Assembly: GCA_964580055.1 (NCBI GenBank)
Contig: CAZOJI010000018.1
Span: forward strand, 16,283 to 80,282
DNA from: JBDGYW01 sp964580055
GTDB taxonomy: Bacteria > Gemmatimonadota > Gemmatimonadetes > Gemmatimonadales > GWC2-71-9
DNA: 64,000 bases
Direction of reading: 5' to 3'
Position numbers and translations under genes: made by a program. Position 1 is the stretch's first letter. Each line of letters opens with the position of its first letter. A model generated the notes under the pieces. The model was not told the DNA's origin, ran no database searches, and saw only the letters and a program-made list of their open reading frames with translations. Below are positions 1 through 6,793 of this stretch, piece by piece.

Positions 1-32
1 TCCTCGGCTTGCCCATCTGACGCGGAGAGCGA

Positions 33-1247
33 ATGAACCCTGAGCCCGTGTTTACCGACCTCATAGGCGTGATGATGATCATCACGATGATCCCGGTATT
101 TTTCCTGTGGTTGGAGAAGAAGACCAGGTGGAGAGTCTTCGATTTCCTGCCCTCTATAATCTGGATCTACTTGACGCCAATCCTTCTCAGCAATCTCAGC
201 ATCCTGGGCGGTATACCGGCATTGAGCGGTTTGAACGTTCCGGACGTGATTCCCCGCTCCAGTTCCGTTTACACGACGCTGAGATCATTCGCCGTCCCGA
301 TGTTCATCGTGCTCATGCTCCTGGACATAAACATTCGAGAGTCGATCAAGGTGGCCTGGCGGGGAGCGGCGGTTTTGACTTTCGGAGCCGTCGGCATAGC
401 CGTTGGGGCGGCGGTCTCGTATTTCATGCTGCGCGATTGGCTTCCGCCCGACACCTGGCGGGGCTACGGTGCACTAGCGGGAAGTTGGATTGGCGGTACC
501 GGGAATCTGGCCGCAGTGGCAGAAGCCGTCGATACACCCCCCGAGATGGTCGGCATGGTCGTTCTGGTAGACAACTTCGTCTACGTGCTCTATTTCCCGC
601 TGATTCTCTCCTGCAAGCGCTGGGCGGCATCGTTCAACAGGTTCACGAGAGCATCCCAAGAGCACATGGAGGAGATCCTCGAGGCTGTGGGCAAGGTCGA
701 GAAAAAGAGCAATGAGGTCCATTTCCGCGATGTGTTGACGCTGTTCGGATGGGGATTCGCAGCCATTTTCGCAGCGAACGGCCTGGCATCAGTGCTGCCG
801 GAGGTCGGTCCGGTGCTCACGGAAAGCACCTGGTCGATCCTGCTGGTAACGACCTTCGGAATCGTGCTGTCGGGCTCACGCTTGAAGAACGTTCCGGGAT
901 CGGCAGCCATAGCGATGGGGCTGGTCTACATGTACATGACCACAATGGGTGCGCAGGCCGATCTGACACAGGTTGGCGGCGCGCAGTGGTTCCTTGTGGC
1001 CGGCGTGATCTGCATAGCTATACACCTGGTGATCATCACATTGTCCGCATGGCTGTTCAGGGTAGACGTGAGCATGGCGGCGGTTGCGAGTGTGGCAGCA
1101 GTCGGCGGCGCCGCCTCGGCACCGGTGGCGGCCAGCTACCATCGCGAAGATCTGGTGCCGGTCTCGATAATGCTCGCTCTACTAGGCTACGCAATCGGCA
1201 ACTATCTCGGTGTGGCTACGGCGCAGTTGTGCCAGTTTTTGACGTAG
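33..1247 (+). CDS. DUF819 family integral membrane protein
   Basis: A 404-residue polytopic membrane protein with about 10 hydrophobic segments over its whole length and no soluble domain beyond a cytoplasmic linker near residues 200-235. Segments such as PSIIWIYLTPILLSNLSILG near the N terminus and the glycine-rich GSWIGGTGNLAAVAEA region match the DUF819 (YjcL-like) family, whose transported substrate is not established. The ATG at 33 follows a GGAGAG ribosome-binding site at the usual distance. In other genomes the family often sits near peptide or amino-acid catabolic genes, but nothing here supports a substrate. The family call is firm and the function is open. Confidence 0.85.
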   Translation: MNPEPVFTDLIGVMMIITMIPVFFLWLEKKTRWRVFDFLPSIIWIYLTPILLSNLSILGGIPALSGLNVPDVIPRSSSVYTTLRSFAVPMFIVLMLLDINIRESIKVAWRGAAVLTFGAVGIAVGAAVSYFMLRDWLPPDTWRGYGALAGSWIGGTGNLAAVAEAVDTPPEMVGMVVLVDNFVYVLYFPLILSCKRWAASFNRFTRASQEHMEEILEAVGKVEKKSNEVHFRDVLTLFGWGFAAIFAANGLASVLPEVGPVLTESTWSILLVTTFGIVLSGSRLKNVPGSAAIAMGLVYMYMTTMGAQADLTQVGGAQWFLVAGVICIAIHLVIITLSAWLFRVDVSMAAVASVAAVGGAASAPVAASYHREDLVPVSIMLALLGYAIGNYLGVATAQLCQFLT

Positions 1248-1253
1248 GACTGT

Positions 1254-1352
1254 CCAATGGCCAATGTTCAAGTGCCAAAACCCGATATCTGGTCGGAGCC
1301 ACGAGTATCAGTTGGCCATTGGATATTCCATCTTGGAGATTGAATATTCCAT
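1254..1352. repeat. Intergenic inverted and direct repeat unit
   Basis: An exact 11-bp inverted repeat (CCAATGGCCAA at 1254-1264, TTGGCCATTGG at 1312-1322) is followed by two copies of ATATTCCAT (1323-1331 and 1344-1352). Another TTGGCCA follows at 1355-1361. The unit lies between the DUF819 stop and the ribosome-binding site of the ACT-domain gene. It looks like a short palindromic intergenic repeat rather than a coding remnant. A role in mRNA structure is possible but not shown. Confidence 0.5.
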
Positions 1353-1377
1353 GTTGGCCATCCCACGGAGGTGCCGC

Positions 1378-1791
1378 GTGTCTTTCAATGTCCGCCGAGT
1401 CGACTACTTCAACACCACCATCAAGGATCAGCCCGGGGAAGGCTACAAGATTCTGGACCAGCTGGCGGACCTCGGCCTCAACATGTTGGCTTTTACCGCC
1501 GTCCCTGTTGGCCCTACCCGCACTCAGCTCACCATATTCCCGGACGAAACGGCAAAGATGGAGGCGATAGGGCAGAGTGCAGGACTCACTCTCGAGGGAC
1601 CCCACCCAGCCATTTTGGTGCAGGGAGATGACAGGCTGGGTGCGTTGGTGGGCATTCACGAAAAGCTCTACGAGGCAAGCGTAAACGTGTTCGCGGCCAC
1701 AGCGGTCACGGACGGCTCGGGCAGGTATGGCTACATACTTTATGTGCGGCGCCAGGAGTACGAGAGAGCGGCCGCCGCTTTGGGAATCTGA
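1378..1791 (+). CDS. Small ACT-domain-like regulatory protein
   Basis: A soluble protein of about 137 residues. It contains two ACT-like beta-alpha-beta units: the first around residues 10-55 (DQPGEGYKILDQLADLGLNM then a beta strand), the second around 75-125 (GDDRLGALVGIHEKLYEASV then VFAATAV). This resembles stand-alone ACT-domain proteins that bind small ligands, often amino acids. The frame is open upstream to 1264, but GTG at 1378 has a perfect GGAGGT five bases upstream and the upstream part is repeat sequence, so 1378 is preferred. Ligand and partner are unknown. Confidence 0.7.
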   Translation: MSFNVRRVDYFNTTIKDQPGEGYKILDQLADLGLNMLAFTAVPVGPTRTQLTIFPDETAKMEAIGQSAGLTLEGPHPAILVQGDDRLGALVGIHEKLYEASVNVFAATAVTDGSGRYGYILYVRRQEYERAAAALGI

Positions 1792-1813
1792 AGCCGGGCC
1801 GGCGTCAAAGATG

Positions 1814-2203
1814 CTAAAATGCGGCGGAATCCCCTCGAGCGCTCCGTATCATGGTCGCTTCCAGTATCACCCTCTCAATGCCCTTAGGGAAGACCTCCCA
1901 ATCACCGTTCTCGAATAGATAGTCAGGGAACGCCGGAGGCAGCGGCGTGGCGAAACGTGGGTCCCGGAGAGCTGCTTCAAACAGGCGACCGGCCCGTGGA
2001 GCCGCTACTCGCTGGCGCCCGCTATGCGAGGCGGTTGCACTCGCCAGAGAATCAGGGTGGAGGTCCGTCATTACCATAATCCTGCTCAACTGCTCGCTGT
2101 AGACCGTCACAATTTGTCGGTACCGCTCCTCCGACGAGGATGGGCGTGGGGCGAGAGCGGATCTGAACGTTCCGCCGGAAATCACAGCGGACTGAAGGTC
2201 CAT
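1814..2203 (-). CDS. Hypothetical protein
   Basis: A 129-residue open frame starting 12 bases after the stop of the CAAX-protease gene on the same strand. It has no transmembrane segment, signal peptide or motif I recognise. Its composition (balanced charged residues, a serine/glutamate-rich middle, an aromatic FPDYLFENGDWEVFP stretch) is compatible with a real soluble protein. There is no clear Shine-Dalgarno sequence before the ATG. It could be a genuine downstream operon member or a fortuitous frame. Confidence 0.4.
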   Translation of the reverse strand: MDLQSAVISGGTFRSALAPRPSSSEERYRQIVTVYSEQLSRIMVMTDLHPDSLASATASHSGRQRVAAPRAGRLFEAALRDPRFATPLPPAFPDYLFENGDWEVFPKGIERVILEATMIRSARGDSAAF

Positions 2204-2215
2204 TTGCAGTCACAC

Positions 2216-2851
2216 CTACCAAAACGCCCACTGCTCCGTCACCAACACGAATACAGCCAGCGCCAGATTGGTCACTCCATGCGCCACGATGCAGGCATAG
2301 AGGCTCTTGGTGCGATACAGCAGCAGGTTGTAAACCACGCCAGCCATCAGACCCACCAACCAGCGGTTGTGCTCGGACGCGAACAACAAAGAGGTGATCA
2401 CGAACGACGGCCAGGTGAAGGTACCGATCGCAACCTTCTGGAAGTCCGCCCGTATGAGCCAGCGAATCAGGAACCCGCGCCAGAAGAGCTCTTCCATAAT
2501 CGGGACGACCAAACTCGCGCCGAGCACCCGAAACCCAATCCAGAGAAAGACCCAAGGGGCGACGAGTCTATCGAAGGGATCGACCTCGGCAGGAGATGCG
2601 AATAGCGGGTAACGACCCTCCGGCAGCACCCACAGGACGAAGACGACAACCCCGACAACCACCGCGAGCCAGGTGGAGCGGATACCCAAGTCTGGATACC
2701 AGGGAACCAGCAGAATCACCAGGGCCCCGACAGCCAAGGTCTTGAGGGGATAGAACCAGGGCCACCAGAAGCCCTCGCCTGGTTGAATGGCGGTAAGCAC
2801 TAGGAAGAGCGCGAAAGGCGCAACATAGGCCACCCATGGATAACGGTCCAA
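2216..2851 (-). CDS. CPBP (CAAX protease/bacteriocin-processing) intramembrane protease, exosortase-associated type
   Basis: A membrane protein of 211 residues with about six hydrophobic helices and the CPBP catalytic motifs: EELFWRGFLIRW (EExxxR) around residue 120, then SLLFASEHNRW and YACIVAHGVTNL further on. The close fit to the subgroup linked to exosortase/PEP-CTERM systems rests on LWVLPEG, the VVPIMEELFWR block and the C-terminal W-x-FW ending. Such proteins are predicted intramembrane glutamic-type proteases. The start is TTG at 2851; the frame upstream to the next stop has no ATG, so CTG or ATT further upstream cannot be excluded. No exosortase gene is in this window. Confidence 0.8.
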   Translation of the reverse strand: MDRYPWVAYVAPFALFLVLTAIQPGEGFWWPWFYPLKTLAVGALVILLVPWYPDLGIRSTWLAVVVGVVVFVLWVLPEGRYPLFASPAEVDPFDRLVAPWVFLWIGFRVLGASLVVPIMEELFWRGFLIRWLIRADFQKVAIGTFTWPSFVITSLLFASEHNRWLVGLMAGVVYNLLLYRTKSLYACIVAHGVTNLALAVFVLVTEQWAFW

Positions 2852-2964
2852 AATGCCTTTGGCCCAACTCTTGGTCGACGAGTCAGTCAGCGTTCGATCT
2901 TCCGTAGTCTGCGTTGGTTGTTGCTACCTAGCACCCCCAGTGGCCACTGCGGTGCCCGGTTAAT

Positions 2965-3213
2965 CTACTGCTTCAGTCGAATCTTCAAACCCGCCACCGG
3001 GTACATCATGAAGAAGAGACAGACCGCGATGGGTATGGGCACCACGAGCGCGTCGTTCACAGAGATGGCGAGGCCATCCAGAAACTGAGTGACACCCGGC
3101 GCGACCCTGCCCAGTCCCTTGCCCGCGGCGATGCAGAGCAGAACTCAAATTGTGAGATACCTCTCAAAGAATCCCAGGCCCTTGGGTTCCTTCCTGATAC
3201 AGGCTTCGGTCAT
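2965..3213 (-). pseudogene. Broken ACR3-type arsenite efflux gene (N-terminal remnant)
   Basis: Reading from ATG at 3213, eight bases after the arsC stop, the frame matches the N terminus of ACR3 arsenite permeases: LGFFERYLTI, then a TGA at 3147-3145, then VLLCIAAGKGLGRVAPGV, then VPIPIAVCLFFMMYP. The TGA stands where family members have tryptophan (TGG). The homology then ends at a TAG at 2965 after about 80 codons, against roughly 350-400 for an intact permease, and no further ACR3 segments follow before the CAAX-protease gene. TGA is used as an ordinary stop elsewhere here, so recoding is unlikely. The gene is truncated and interrupted. Confidence 0.75.
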
Positions 3214-3221
3214 TATCCCCG

Positions 3222-3704
3222 CTAGCCGTCCAGGTCCAGCAGCGCACCGGGCAGCGTCTCGACAAACGCCTTGATCTCGTCGCGCACGCGGACGTAGTGC
3301 GCCACCGCCTCAGTCTCGTTGGCCGCCGTCTTCGCCAGCGCCGGCGGATCGTCGAAGCCCCTGTGCACGACCTTGGCTTTTCCCGGAAACAGGGGACAGG
3401 TCTCGTGCGCATGGCTGCACACCGTGACTACGTAGTCAAAATCGATGTCGAGCACGTCGTCCACTATCTTCGATTCCTGACCGGAGATGTCTATGCCTAC
3501 CTCGGCCATCACCTTCACAGCAACCGGGTCGAGGCCGCGCGCGACGATACCCGCGGAATAGGCATCTATGGAGTCACTCTTGACCGCCCTGGCCCATCCT
3601 TCCGCCATCTGGCTGCGGCACGAGTTACCGGTGCAGAGGAAGAGAACCTTCAGCCGCTCTCCGCTCGTAGTTTCCGAATCTCTATCGGCCATCAGCTTAC
3701 TCAC
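3222..3704 (-). CDS. arsC: Arsenate reductase, low-molecular-weight phosphatase (thioredoxin-coupled) type
   Basis: This 160-residue protein has the P-loop CTGNSCRSQ (C-x5-R, catalytic Cys about residue 24) at the start of an LMW-PTP fold, and the later pair in CSHAHETCP that serves the Cys relay of thioredoxin-linked arsenate reductases. It would reduce arsenate to arsenite in the cytoplasm. The downstream acr3 gene that should export the arsenite is broken, so this enzyme may lack its local partner. The start is GTG at 3704; an ATG at 3692 is an alternative with more natural ribosome-binding-site spacing. The reading frame is intact and motif-complete. Confidence 0.9.
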   Translation of the reverse strand: MSKLMADRDSETTSGERLKVLFLCTGNSCRSQMAEGWARAVKSDSIDAYSAGIVARGLDPVAVKVMAEVGIDISGQESKIVDDVLDIDFDYVVTVCSHAHETCPLFPGKAKVVHRGFDDPPALAKTAANETEAVAHYVRVRDEIKAFVETLPGALLDLDG

Positions 3705-4016
3705 TCCCTATCATGTTCGTATCGATTCCGGTCGATTCCGTTCATTCTGCTTTGCCTCCAGTACCTCTACCGTGGCCTTCACCTCTTGTGCACTCATACC
3801 GCACAGTTCTTCCACTGCAACAGTGCGAAGCCGTCTCACGCACGTCCTGTCTCGAGCTACCTGCTCGTCTCCCCGGAACTGCCCTCACATCGACTCCTGG
3901 TACACGTTCGTGTCAGCCGTATGATCGACAGCGTAGTGAACCCAACGCCCTTGCCCCGTTCGCCAGTCCCACGCCGCACCGTGAAAGCAGGATAAACGAC
4001 ACCCTGGTTCACTACT
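3705..4016. other. Gap between arsC and the aminotransferase, no confident gene
   Basis: About 310 bases between arsC and the aminotransferase stop. On the minus strand, a short frame ending at 3711, just before arsC, could encode a peptide with VEELCGMSAQEVKATVEVLE, which vaguely recalls a helix-turn-helix segment. It lacks a good start and is too short to call an ArsR-type regulator. No tRNA, terminator with a T-run or clear promoter was found. Confidence 0.3.
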
Positions 4017-5150
4017 TCAAACCACCTTTTCGAGGGCCGCAAACAGCCGGTCGATTTCCTCGTCGTTGGTGTACAGATGCGGAGCCACCCGAACCGACTC
4101 GCCCCTTACGCTTACATACACCTTGTCCTTTGCCAACAGGTTGGGTAGCTCGCCGGAGAACCCGCCCGGCTTCGTCACGCCGATCATGTGTGGCGCCCTG
4201 AAATCGCGCTCGGCCACGAGCAATCCCATTCCCCGCGCTCGGTCGGCAATAGCGTCGGTCTTCGAGCGCAGCGTCTCTGCGATTTCTTCGACTCCCCAAT
4301 CCAGAATCTGTTCCAGGGCCGCCGCCGCTATCGGTGAGAGTATGAAGTTGCTGACCTCTCCGACGTCGTAACGCCTTGCGCCGGGTTGGTAACCCTCCTG
4401 GTAGTCGACGAGACGGGAAAAGTCCTCGGAACCGGCTCGATTGAGCCAGTTCTCTTCCAGCGCAAAGCCGTGCTGCCACTCGGGGGCGACATAGCAGAAA
4501 CCCATGCTGTAGGGTCCGAGCAACCACTTGTGAGAAATCGCGGCAATGAAATCCGGCTTTATGTCGGCAACTGAAAACGGCACCGCCCCGAGCGACTGCG
4601 CGCCGTCGATGACCAGTGCCGCACCGACCGATCGGCACCTTTCACCGATTTTCACCAGGTCCACGACGGTTCCGTCGGTCCAGTGATTGTTGGCCGTTGC
4701 GACAATTGCGGTGTCGGCGTCAATCTGCTCCAGGATCGCTGCTGTCCAGTCGTGGTCCGCCGGCCGCAGTACGGTCTCGAGCTTCGCGTTCTTCGAGGCG
4801 GCGAGGTTCATCCAGCTGTACACGTTGGACGGAAACTGGTCCTGTGACACCAAGATCTTCTGATTCGCCTCAATTGGAAGATTCTTCGCCGCCAGCCCTA
4901 TGCCGTATGAGGCAGCGGGAACGATTGCGACGTCATCGGGTGAACAGCCTACCAGCCGTGAGAACAGGATGCGCAGTTTTTCGACCGATTCGAAGAAGTG
5001 GTCCGGTTTGATCGTCCAGGGGGTCTTCTTGGCCGCGATGGCGTCGCCGCCGGCTCGCGCCGCCGCCTTCAAGAGCGGCGAAGTGTATGCACAGTTCAGA
5101 TAGGCGTGGTCGTCGGGTAAATCGAACAGATGGCGTTGGTCAGGTATCAT
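4017..5150 (-). CDS. PLP-dependent class V aminotransferase / cysteine desulfurase-like enzyme
   Basis: A soluble enzyme of about 377 residues. It has the class V fold signatures: a substrate-side YLNCAYTSPL at the start, the PLP-phosphate region around AASYGIG, VIDGAQSLGAVPF with the ring-stacking and PLP-binding aspartate, and SHKWLLGPYS carrying the Schiff-base lysine. The family covers isopenicillin-N-epimerase-like enzymes, kynureninases and cysteine desulfurases; no loop cysteine typical of a desulfurase is evident, so the substrate is open. The frame is open to 5279, but ATG at 5150 has GGAG six bases upstream and the family-like N terminus, so that start is chosen. Confidence 0.85.
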   Translation of the reverse strand: MIPDQRHLFDLPDDHAYLNCAYTSPLLKAAARAGGDAIAAKKTPWTIKPDHFFESVEKLRILFSRLVGCSPDDVAIVPAASYGIGLAAKNLPIEANQKILVSQDQFPSNVYSWMNLAASKNAKLETVLRPADHDWTAAILEQIDADTAIVATANNHWTDGTVVDLVKIGERCRSVGAALVIDGAQSLGAVPFSVADIKPDFIAAISHKWLLGPYSMGFCYVAPEWQHGFALEENWLNRAGSEDFSRLVDYQEGYQPGARRYDVGEVSNFILSPIAAAALEQILDWGVEEIAETLRSKTDAIADRARGMGLLVAERDFRAPHMIGVTKPGGFSGELPNLLAKDKVYVSVRGESVRVAPHLYTNDEEIDRLFAALEKVV

Positions 5151-5271
5151 GAAGCACTCCTGGCGAATCCTGCGAGTCTTTTTTACGGTCTGCGACGTGG
5201 GCAAGAGAAGGGTAGCACATTGTAGCGCATCCGGAAGTCGGAGCGCCTGAGAGTTAGGTGCTCTGGAGGGG

Positions 5272-5492
5272 CGGCACACCCGCTTGCAGTTCAGCGATCA
5301 ACGGGTGTTGCCGGACGGCCAGGCCTGGCCGCGTTGCTACCCGCCTAGGAGACGACCGAACTAGTCCGCTCGTCTCCCGGCACTGCAACCTTCACTGCTG
5401 TGGGACCAAATGCCCACTTCCAGCTCCCGCGGCACGAGACAATGTCCTGCACCACAGGACTCTAAACCAACCACGCGGCGGATTCGAGCGCC
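5272..5492. other. Cluster of hairpins in a 745-base gene-free region
   Basis: The stretch 5151-5896 holds no convincing gene. Within it are several inverted repeats: 5272-5282 with 5302-5313 (one bulge); a perfect 16-bp palindrome CGGCCAGGCCTGGCCG at 5316-5331; GGAGACGA 5348-5355 with TCGTCTCC 5370-5377, extendable by GTTGC 5333-5337 with GCAAC 5385-5389; GTGGG 5400-5404 with CCCAC 5413-5417; GTCCTG 5444-5449 with CAGGAC 5455-5460; and GGCG 5477-5480 with CGCC 5489-5492. Both flanking genes point away from it. It could be a structured RNA, nested terminators or repeat remnants. No known RNA family was recognised. Confidence 0.35.
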
Positions 5493-5896
5493 TGCCACCA
5501 ACCTGGTATTGGCGTTGTAAGCCTCTGTATCACAATTACTTGCGATTTGTGACAGTGACATGGGCCACCCAGCTCAAACTGTTCGCATGCTTCGGCACAA
5601 AGATTGACTTAGGGGACTTTCCGAAAGAAGTCAGCGCACTCTTCAACCGATGGCGCGAACACATGACGAACAGTCACGCACAGTGCGGGATGAGATGGGT
5701 GGGTTGTGCGGGGCCGAAAGAACAGGAGCACTCCCATCTCGACGACGGGCAAAATGAGGTGTCGCGCCGGGAGCAGCAGTCGGCTGGTGCAATCGTAGCA
5801 ACTCGGTCTTGGAGAGCGCCGCGGACGTTATTGCGTTTGAGGACGCTGCAACGATGATCGACTCATAACGGAAGGGCGAGAAGGAGAGGAAGAAAA

Positions 5897-6706
5897 ATGG
5901 GTAATCGTATGAGTTCCATTTGGCTGGCACTGGTGCTGATCTTGTTCTTGGCCGTCCCGGGAAAAGCTCAAATCGCTGTCTCCGCGGAGATGGCCGCGAA
6001 CTCGGCATACGACTGGCGCGGCATTACGCTCGTAGATCAAGCCGTTCTTCAACCCGCGGCATCAGTCGCGTTCACCGGGTTCAGTTTTGGAGCTTGGGCA
6101 AACGTAGAGACAATCGCACCCGACGGGCACGACCACTGGGGAATGTTGGGCGAGCATGAGAGCGGTTTGGGCGAAGTGGATATCTGGGCCGAGTACGGGA
6201 AATCGATAGATACTCCCGGGGTCGGTTTGGATTTGGCGTTCGGCGGAATCTACTACTTCTTTCCCGTGCCCGATGGCGACAACACCCACACGACCGAACT
6301 TTATGGTCGCTTCGGAATCGACCATCCCTTGCTGCCCGTCATGCCCTCTGTTACCGCCTACTACGACGTTGACGCGGTTGACGGTCTGTACCTCGAAGGA
6401 AGTGTGGGATACGAGATCGAGGCGAGCCATACCATCACCTTAGAGCTGCACTCGGTAACGGGCTACTCGGTGAGTCAGGGGGGACTGGGAGGTTACTTTG
6501 CTGAGAACGGCCTCACTCACAGCGAATTGACGACCGCCGTCGCACTAGCTGCCGGACCCGTACACATCGTTCCTGCAGCGCACTTCCAGCTTTCGATAGA
6601 CGAAGCCACCAAGCATCACGGGGACAACACCAAGTTCTGGTTCGGTTTGGGTGTGAGCTGGCACGGCGTGCTACCAACCGTGGCAAACTCTTCGGGCAAT
6701 CATTGA
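5897..6706 (+). CDS. Putative outer-membrane beta-barrel protein (porin-like)
   Basis: A protein of 269 residues with a cleavable signal peptide (hydrophobic stretch to about residue 22, cleavage near GKAQ). The rest alternates polar and aromatic residues in short beta strands with glycine-rich turns. The opening strand SAYDWRGITLVDQAVLQP resembles the first strand of small TorF/Gcw_chp-type putative porins. A GGAGAGG sequence lies shortly before the ATG; a second ATG four codons downstream is possible. The gene is monocistronic and convergent with the kinase gene. Cargo is unknown. Confidence 0.65.
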   Translation: MGNRMSSIWLALVLILFLAVPGKAQIAVSAEMAANSAYDWRGITLVDQAVLQPAASVAFTGFSFGAWANVETIAPDGHDHWGMLGEHESGLGEVDIWAEYGKSIDTPGVGLDLAFGGIYYFFPVPDGDNTHTTELYGRFGIDHPLLPVMPSVTAYYDVDAVDGLYLEGSVGYEIEASHTITLELHSVTGYSVSQGGLGGYFAENGLTHSELTTAVALAAGPVHIVPAAHFQLSIDEATKHHGDNTKFWFGLGVSWHGVLPTVANSSGNH

Positions 6707-6793
6707 CCGAGGTTACCGGAACGTAGGCCATGGAGAGGGCTGAGCAAAGCGGCCGAGGCCCTCGTCCGCGCGGTGCTAAGCGGCTTACTCCGT

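Noticed and set aside
1..20. 3' end of an upstream gene (frame ending in TGA at 18-20)
   Set aside because: Only six codons are visible, so no product can be supported.
749..1570. 273-codon plus-strand frame overlapping the DUF819 gene and the ACT gene
   Set aside because: Same-strand shadow in another frame, Arg/Gly/Ser-rich with no domain.
3711..3840. ArsR-type regulator remnant upstream of arsC
   Set aside because: Only about 40 codons with vague helix-turn-helix character, no start codon and no metal-site cysteines.
5475..5500. tRNA-like 3' end (ATTCGAG loop followed by CCTGCCACCA)
   Set aside because: No matching 5' acceptor strand (GGCAGGC) or anticodon/D arms within 100 bases upstream; the T-arm stem does not pair correctly over 5 bp.
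5250..5500. Integron attC-like site (GTTAGGT near 5252)
   Set aside because: No matching RYYYAAC partner in the required arrangement and no integrase nearby.
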